NCBI RefSeq assembly: GCF_011386835.1
Contig: NC_088805.1
Span: forward strand, 17,294,836 to 17,358,835
From: Chrysemys picta bellii
Taxonomy: Eukaryota; Chordata; Testudines; Emydidae
Direction of reading: 5' to 3'
DNA length: 64,000 nucleotides
Below the pieces are notes generated by a model. It worked only from the letters and a program-made list of their open reading frames with translations, was not told where the DNA came from and made no database searches. Positions 61,331 to 64,000 of this stretch are shown here, piece after piece. The position numbers were made by a program, and so were the translations under genes. Numbering within the stretch: position 1 is the first letter of the stretch; each line of letters opens with the position of its first letter.

Positions 61331-64000
61331 TTGGAGCCTGAATTTACAGGGTTACCGCATTTCATTTTTAGTGCTTTCAATAAGTATACAGCTGTATTGC
61401 TAAAGAATGACTCAGAAGTCAGGTTGAACATTCATGCTGTAATTTGCAGAAAACCATATATAAGTTTGGTGCAACTCCAACTCATAAGGCATGCCATAAA
61501 TAAAGCGTCTGTTCTGCTACTTTAGAAGGGATAGAGAACAGGTGTTTTGTAAGGAACAATATGTTATGGCCTTAGCGAACAAAAGCTGTCTCTAGGATTC
61601 AACTAGGCACCATATCGCCCCCTTCTGGGTGGATGGGGTAGTCATCTATGGAACTATGGAAAATACCCCACCATTTCTCCCCAAGGGAAGGGCTTGCCGC
61701 TGTACTGAAGGTGCTTAGGATGTCCATAAACACAGGAAACTCTGGGGCACATCCCATGGATCTTGGCCTAGCATATGGAGTGACTACTGCTCTGGCTACC
61801 TCCCAGTCCGGCTTCAGCATTGGCGGCCTGGCTTACAAGCCAAGCCACCATTGACTGCCAGAAGTGCAGGCCCCAGAGCAGAAGTTAATGTATTTTGCAT
61901 ACAGTGTTCTCCATGGGGAGTACGCAGCTATGCGTGGCAGTGCTCTGTCCAGCTGTCTGTGCCCCGAATTCACACCCAGCTCCAAAGGCAGATCATTTCT
62001 AGCTCAGCCTGCTGGAGCCTCTGTGCTGAGGGGGTTAGCATGTCACATAGCTATTCTCTTGCCAGACCCACGTGGCCCTTTTCAGTGTGCTTATTGTGTA
62101 TTTACTCCCCCGTGTGTTGCCGAAGGGAGCATCGCCCCACGTCTGCCTAAATTCAAGTTTTCCTTTGTCTCCCCTGATCCAGAACGGAAAATGTAACAAC
62201 CAGTGCTAGAATCAGTGTCTAGCCGCTAAGGCTGCTGGCACTTAGATGTAGGGATAGAAAGGCCTGGTGCATTTCACCCCAGAAGTGGCTGCAGTTAGGT
62301 GGTAGAGAAAGTGATCCTTCTCCAGTATGTGAAGTGTTTTGGGATCCTTAAAGCTATGAGATCCCATATAAATGCAATGGATTATTATGATGATTATTGT
62401 AATAACAGGTGGAACCTTCCCTGGGGTAGGGCTGGACCCCAAGGTGTGGAGTTAGTTTGCGTTGAATGGAGTGGTGGAGGTGATCTGCATGGGGAGTGAC
62501 TTGCAAAGGAACTACTGAAACTTGGCAGGGGAGGGCAGGCTTCTAGCTGGGCACCGTGGTGGCCACTCCAGCCCCTCCTGGTCCCTCTCTTGCCCCCCCC
62601 CATACATGTGCACATTTTACAGGGAATGACATGCGGGTGCTGAAACATAGCAGCCCCACAATATTGCCATTGCAGGTTGCTCCTCCCCTGGTTTAAATTG
62701 TGGGGCCACTTGGGTGGCACCAGAGGGCCACAGAGATGTGACACCTCCCTGACTCCATCCTGGGGACCCTGGGGTTATACCAGGACAGCCTCTTTCTGGG
62801 GGATCCCTGTGCTGTTCAAGGGGTCCCTGCCTAGGCCCATGTCTCCACCCTGGGCCCCCAGTTATACCTCGCTCCCGCTCGTGCCCCTTGCCCCCACCAC
62901 TTGGTCCCTTTGTGCCACACCATAATCATCCTTCAGGTGATTGTGCAGACATATTTCAGAACATACCCCCCAAACCTCAGCCGACAAGAAGAGCTTCAGT
63001 CAAAATCACCCCGCCCCTGCCTGCAGTGGTTAGAGAAGAGACCTCACGCCCTTCTGCCGTAGGGCTCCTGGCACGGAAAGGCACAAAGCTAGTGTGAAAT
63101 GCCAGCCCAGGCACAGCTGAGCCACGCCTCAGAACTCGACACGGGCCCTGTCGTTTTGTTTTCTGTCGCTGCTTGGCAACCCAATGTGGGGCTTTTTTGT
63201 TTGTTGTGGTTGAAAGCATTGCATCAGCAACAGGTTTAAAATGTACCCTCTGAGAAATTGGTTCTGAGACGGGTGATGATTCATCTAAAAAAAAACCCAA
63301 ACTCTGGCTGGCTGGAATAAATCTGGATGTGTCAGGTTGTGGTGGGCGAGGAGATGAATGGGTGGATTTAAACAGTCACGGGGCTGGCAAGGAGAACAAT
63401 GATTTGACAAACTCTTGATTCTGCATGCTGGCTCCATTGTTTCTCTCCTTCCCCTGAGCTTATCCAGGCATGGATTGTGGATTCAAGTCCAAGTGCTCAG
63501 CACAAACAGTTGCCCTGAAAGTCCTCAGATCCTGGGCAGGATCCGTGCAGTGAGAGCTCTTACGTCTATGTTTTCTAATGCGTGAAATACTTTGGCCGTT
63601 GTGGCTCACAGTACACACGTCTATGCAAGAAGAGTAACCCTTTTTTCCATGCTGGAGTTAGCTCTGAGTGGAGGGGGCCAAAAAAGGAGCCGGTCTCATC
63701 TCCCAGCGAAGGAATAAATATATATATTTATTTCGCAACATGTGAAGTCACGTGATCTGGTTGTTCACATCTTAGACAAAAGGTTTTACCAATTGGTTTA
63801 CAATGTATTAAAACGGATTGGGCGTTAGCTAAAGTTAGACCTTCCTTCGGAGCATTACAAAATGGTTTTTACTGCTCTAGACAGATGCATAGACAATCAC
63901 ACACCGTGTTCCCCATCTGTGTCATGTATGTATAACATGTCGAGTGTGCACATACGTAAATATATGTGTGTGACTAATATAGAACTCCGACTGTATTTTT
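61331..64000. other. unassigned sequence to window end, no gene seen
   Basis: About 2.7 kb without a recognised exon or well-defined element. 62272-62410 (TTTCACCCCAGAAGTGGCTG, AGTATGTGAAGTGTTTTGGG, TATTATGATGATTATTG) resembles a diverged SINE tail. The final 100 bp is AT-rich with TATATATTTA-type runs. Confidence 0.3.

Overview
This window is vertebrate nuclear DNA, most likely from a turtle (Testudines). There are no operons, compact bacterial genes or CRISPR arrays. The sequence is AT/GC mixed, intergenic or intronic, and packed with dispersed repeats of kinds I know from turtle genomes: CR1 LINE tails, tRNA-derived SINEs with a MIR-like CORE region, non-autonomous hAT elements with 8-bp target-site duplications, and MITEs ending in GTCTACAC that match the ends of a PIF/Harbinger element. 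Naming a turtle rests on recall of these families and is an inference. I found no convincing host protein-coding gene, rRNA or tRNA gene in the 64 kb.

Layout. 1-18.7 kb: mostly unique DNA with scattered SINE pieces, two well-bounded hAT elements (581-1258 and 6253-6517), a half hAT foldback (8939-9103), a GT microsatellite and a CR1 tail. 18.7-25.9 kb: repeat-dense. It holds a CR1 copy split by a hAT element, several small foldbacks, a second CR1, a complete SINE, an antisense CR1, a polyA-containing hAT element and a 1.1-kb LTR-like element. 25.9-46 kb: long unique stretches, several of which look like conserved non-coding DNA, broken by MITEs, foldbacks and SINEs. 46.2-47.4 kb: an antisense, internally deleted CR1. 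49.3-50 kb: a cluster of nested foldbacks, a MITE and a hAT element.

The main item is a complete 5.0-kb PIF/Harbinger DNA transposon at 50658-55660. It has terminal inverted repeats and a 3-bp flanking repeat. A HARBI1-like DDE transposase gene lies on the + strand. A convergent two-exon Myb/SANT-like DNA-binding protein gene lies on the - strand. Each gene is broken by what fits a single 1-bp deletion. Inside the intron of the SANT gene, on the opposite strand, is a third open reading frame (54245-54631) whose product I do not recognise. In Harbinger elements the transposase and the Myb-like protein act together in the nucleus: the latter binds the ends and brings in the transposase.

Downstream are two SINEs, a 184-bp near-perfect palindrome flanked by an 11-bp direct repeat, and the 3' half of a CR1 with recognisable but stop-ridden reverse transcriptase. 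The last 4.7 kb is largely unique.

A second theme is a set of short foldback elements with several different arm sequences that share a central TTGACTTCA(A/G)TGGG-like core. They recur at least a dozen times across the window in both orientations and are not explained by the standard element classes.
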